Positions 63,189 to 64,000 of a stretch of 64,000 nucleotides of DNA are shown here, piece after piece (the first letter of the stretch is position 1; the number at the start of each line of letters is the position of its first letter). The stretch spans positions 310,001-374,000 of the forward strand of contig WRAP01000001.1 in NCBI GenBank assembly GCA_009780135.1, in the 5' to 3' direction. Source of the stretch: Bacillota bacterium. Lineage in GTDB: Bacteria > Bacillota > Clostridia > Christensenellales > Pumilibacteraceae. The position numbers and the translations under genes were made by a program. Under the pieces are notes generated by a model. It was given only the letters and a program-made list of their open reading frames with translations, ran no database searches and was not told the DNA's origin.

Positions 63189-63704
63189 TTAGACTAACTC
63201 TATCGTTTGAATCTCAATCGGCATAATCGGCACATCGCTATGATGCTCTACATTGCCTGTCTCTACTTGACTAATTGCTATTGCTACCGCCAAACTCTCA
63301 TCATCAGCAACTTTACCAAAACCGGCATAATTGCCGTCTAAAAAATGCACATCGGCAACGCAGATAAAAAACTGACTTGTTGCACTGTCATTTACACTTG
63401 TGCGTGCCATACTAAAAACGCCCGCAGTATGCTTTAGTGGATTGTCCACACCATTAGACCTAAATTCGCCTTTAATAGTTTTTTTATTACGTTTTTCAGC
63501 TAAGCCCTTACCTTTAGCAATCATACCGCCACCCTGAATCATAAAGTTAGGGATGACTCTATGAAAGCAAAGCCCGTCGTAAAAGCCTTCTTTTATAAGT
63601 TCCACAAAGTTTGCAACCGAAATCGGAGCTATCTCTGGATATAATTCAAAATTGATTTTCTTGCCGTTTGTAAAACGGATTGCGCCTAAGATTTTGTCAT
63701 TCAT
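63189..63704 (-). CDS. cyclophilin-type peptidyl-prolyl cis-trans isomerase
   Basis: Cyclophilins speed proline isomerisation during protein folding. From ATG 63704 (MNDKILGAIRFTNGKKINF) the protein has 171 residues. It has the core FHRVIPNFMIQGGG and SQFFICVADVHFLDG, with no signal peptide, so it is cytoplasmic. The active-site Arg is in FHRV and the Phe and Gln-Phe-Phe are present. A 21-codon longer frame starts upstream of the promoter and is rejected. A good promoter puts the transcript start about 3 bases before the ATG. fabH follows after 18 bases, so the two may share a message. Confidence 0.93.
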   Translation of the reverse strand: MNDKILGAIRFTNGKKINFELYPEIAPISVANFVELIKEGFYDGLCFHRVIPNFMIQGGGMIAKGKGLAEKRNKKTIKGEFRSNGVDNPLKHTAGVFSMARTSVNDSATSQFFICVADVHFLDGNYAGFGKVADDESLAVAIAISQVETGNVEHHSDVPIMPIEIQTIELV

Positions 63705-63713
63705 ACATACAAT

Positions 63714-63743
63714 ATTATAGCATTTTATAAAACGATATGTAAA
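63714..63743 (-). promoter_or_regulatory. promoter of the cyclophilin gene
   Basis: On the minus strand, TTTACA (63743-63738), an 18-base spacer, and a perfect TATAAT (63719-63714) with an upstream TG. The start codon at 63704 lies 9 bases beyond it. Confidence 0.75.
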
Positions 63744-63803
63744 GTTAAAAACTAAAAAAATGCCCATAAATTAGAGTATTTTTATGTAAAATTTAGATAT
63801 TTT

Positions 63804-64000
63804 TTAGATTCTTTCATTTAAATATCTAAATATCGGATTATACCAATCCTTTTTAATGCCGTATTCTATTAGCCAATTTTCTAATTCGCCTATATTTACC
63901 ACTTCGTCATTTATGCTAATATTTTTATTATTAAAAAACAAATTGATAGTTTGGGTGTTAATTTGATAAATTGTAATAATTTCAGTCTCCGTTAATCCAA
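63804..64000 (-). CDS. C-terminal part of an unknown protein (partial)
   Basis: A minus-strand frame enters at the window edge and stops with TAA at 63806-63804. It encodes 64 residues ending NERI, with the stretch GELENWLIEYGIKKDWYNPI. The part is rich in Ile, Asn, Glu and Thr. I do not recognise it. Codon use is like the neighbouring genes, so it is probably a real gene. Confidence 0.6.
   Translation of the reverse strand, partial: GLTETEIITIYQINTQTINLFFNNKNISINDEVVNIGELENWLIEYGIKKDWYNPIFRYLNERI

Noticed and set aside
1-64000. tRNA, rRNA, CRISPR, integrase or transposase genes
   Set aside because: No tRNA T-loop signature with cloverleaf arms, no regular direct-repeat array and no recombinase motif was seen on either strand.

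Overview
The window is low-GC bacterial chromosome, densely coded on both strands. The genes point to a Gram-positive member of the Bacillota, most likely Clostridia. Support for this comes from a paired GlgC/GlgD glycogen system, McsA/McsB arginine kinase, RpoZ-CoaBC-PriA-Def-Fmt in the usual Firmicutes order, MutS2, ScpB, an OmpR-type two-component pair and a protein with InlB-type repeats. The exact lineage cannot be read from the window. I found no convincing tRNA, rRNA, CRISPR array, prophage or transposase gene.

Layout. 1-2.8 kb: end of an unknown gene, a small hypothetical gene, dapB and murA. 2.8-14.7 kb: a plus-strand glycogen block with branching enzyme, a small membrane protein, ADP-glucose pyrophosphorylase (GlgC and GlgD), glycogen synthase, phosphorylase, a hypothetical gene and a GH13 alpha-amylase-like enzyme. 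Together these can make, store and break down glycogen. 14.8-21.7 kb (minus): an S15 protein with a long N-terminal extension, a divergent MreB homologue, a broken small gene, a Ppx/GppA-HD protein, mcsB-mcsA and miaB. 21.7-24.7 kb (plus): a class A penicillin-binding protein and a VTT-family membrane protein. 24.8-36.4 kb (minus): scpB, a substrate-binding protein, a repetitive coiled-coil protein, a histidine kinase and response regulator, fmt, def, priA, a frameshifted coaBC, rpoZ and pgk. 36.6-40.7 kb: a large propeller-like membrane protein facing an unknown membrane protein. 40.8-46.8 kb (minus): uvrA, a Nudix protein, a membrane protein and uvrB. 47-53 kb: trmL, a CvpA-like protein, an aluminium-resistance-family PLP enzyme, a possible small island at the 3' end of rlmN, rlmN and an alcohol dehydrogenase. 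53-64 kb: the InlB-repeat protein, ftsW, murD, ilvA, mutS2, acpP, fabH, a cyclophilin and a partial gene.

Recurring peculiarities. First, several conserved proteins carry low-complexity additions: N-terminal tails on GlgA and S15, and internal loops in GlgB and UvrB. The GlgB loop coincides with a GC-rich palindrome resembling intergenic repeats nearby. Second, several genes have near-consensus promoters lying so close to the start codon that the mRNA should be leaderless or almost so (ilvA, the cyclophilin gene, the propeller gene and miaB), while other genes have strong Shine-Dalgarno sequences. Third, small palindromic repeats are scattered in intergenic DNA, and one duplicated piece of the rlmN 3' end brackets a 162-residue orphan gene. 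These, rather than a clear multi-gene new system, are the most notable signals.
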